39,348 bases of DNA. It comes from Pseudalkalibacillus decolorationis. GTDB taxonomy: Bacteria > Bacillota > Bacilli > Bacillales > Fictibacillaceae. The notes under the pieces were generated by a model. The model ran no database searches and had not been told where the DNA came from. It saw only the letters and a list, made by a program, of their open reading frames with translations. A program made the position numbers and the translations under genes. Location: assembly GCF_024609785.1 (NCBI RefSeq), contig NZ_JANHJQ010000008.1, positions 1-39,348 on the forward strand, written 5' to 3'. This document shows positions 39,240 through 39,348 of this stretch, piece after piece (the stretch's first letter is position 1; each line of letters starts with the position of its first letter).

Positions 39240-39348
39240 GAAAAGCGCAAGCGCCCTGCTTAGCCACGAAGGTCACTGGAAGACCGAAGAGGAGGCTCGG
39301 CCCAAACAAGTTCGGCCCTGCGTGGGAATATACATGGAGTACTTCAGT
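39239..39348 (+). repeat. Family B repeat, cut by the window end
   Basis: GAAAAGCGCAAGCGCCCTGC, TTAGCCACGAAGGTCACTGG, GAGGAGGCTCGGCC; after about 39315 it no longer matches the complete copy at 29666. Confidence 0.7.

Overview
The window looks like chromosome of a low-GC, endospore-forming member of the Bacillaceae. The evidence is Bacillus-type ribosome binding sites with many TTG starts, CotH and CotB spore coat genes, SAM (S-box) and guanidine-I riboswitches, a BirA box, TRAP-type (G/U)AG leaders and an MhqR catechol/quinone locus. I cannot name a species. No rRNA, tRNA, prophage, CRISPR array or complete insertion sequence is visible.

Layout. 0-2.4 kb: the edge of a structured-RNA (possibly IscB/omega-RNA-like) element cutting into a dispersed repeat, then carbonic anhydrase, a Nudix hydrolase and a LOG-family hydrolase. 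2.4-7.2 kb: CCGCGG-rich repeats, an L-cysteine desulfidase-family gene with a 15-bp inverted repeat in its leader, bioY-bioB under a BirA box, and an S66 peptidase. 7.2-12.9 kb: a Lys/Asp/Cys/His-rich low-complexity protein, a small unknown, an SgrR-like regulator divergent from an MFS transporter, small membrane proteins and a GyrI-domain remnant. 12.9-15.7 kb: phoX, tatA and tatC behind a Pho-box-like promoter, with a mobile repeat between tatA and tatC. 15.9-20.0 kb: metX-metY-hom behind a SAM riboswitch. 20.0-22.8 kb: a fused anthranilate synthase TrpE(G) of a type best known from alphaproteobacteria, preceded by two separate TRAP-like triplet arrays. One array is at an attenuator-like terminator, the other at a hairpin covering the trpE(G) Shine-Dalgarno sequence.

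23.4-27.7 kb: an MhqR-controlled quinone/catechol stress cluster whose first gene has decayed. 27.8-32.5 kb: a coat locus (cotH, a DUF2642-like gene, cotB) interrupted by an ArsB/NhaD-type transporter with a small overlapping membrane ORF. 32.9-34.5 kb: a decay zone with a frameshifted small gene, nine 52-bp tandem repeats, a repeat-truncated GNAT gene and a 5'-truncated Nif3-like gene. 34.7-39.1 kb: a YczE-type membrane protein, an ElaA-like GNAT, a flavoprotein divergent from an ArsR-type regulator, a guanidine-I riboswitch with a two-gene SMR exporter, and a conserved-looking protein of unknown function.

Two families of short mobile repeat are scattered through the window. Family A is about 95 bp with a CTTGGC/GCCAAG hairpin; family B is about 110-160 bp and begins GCGCAAGCGCC. 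They share the same tail and form mosaics. They sit between genes, inside the tat operon and at the broken end of the GNAT gene. The most unusual system seen is the double TRAP-type control of a TrpE(G) fusion.
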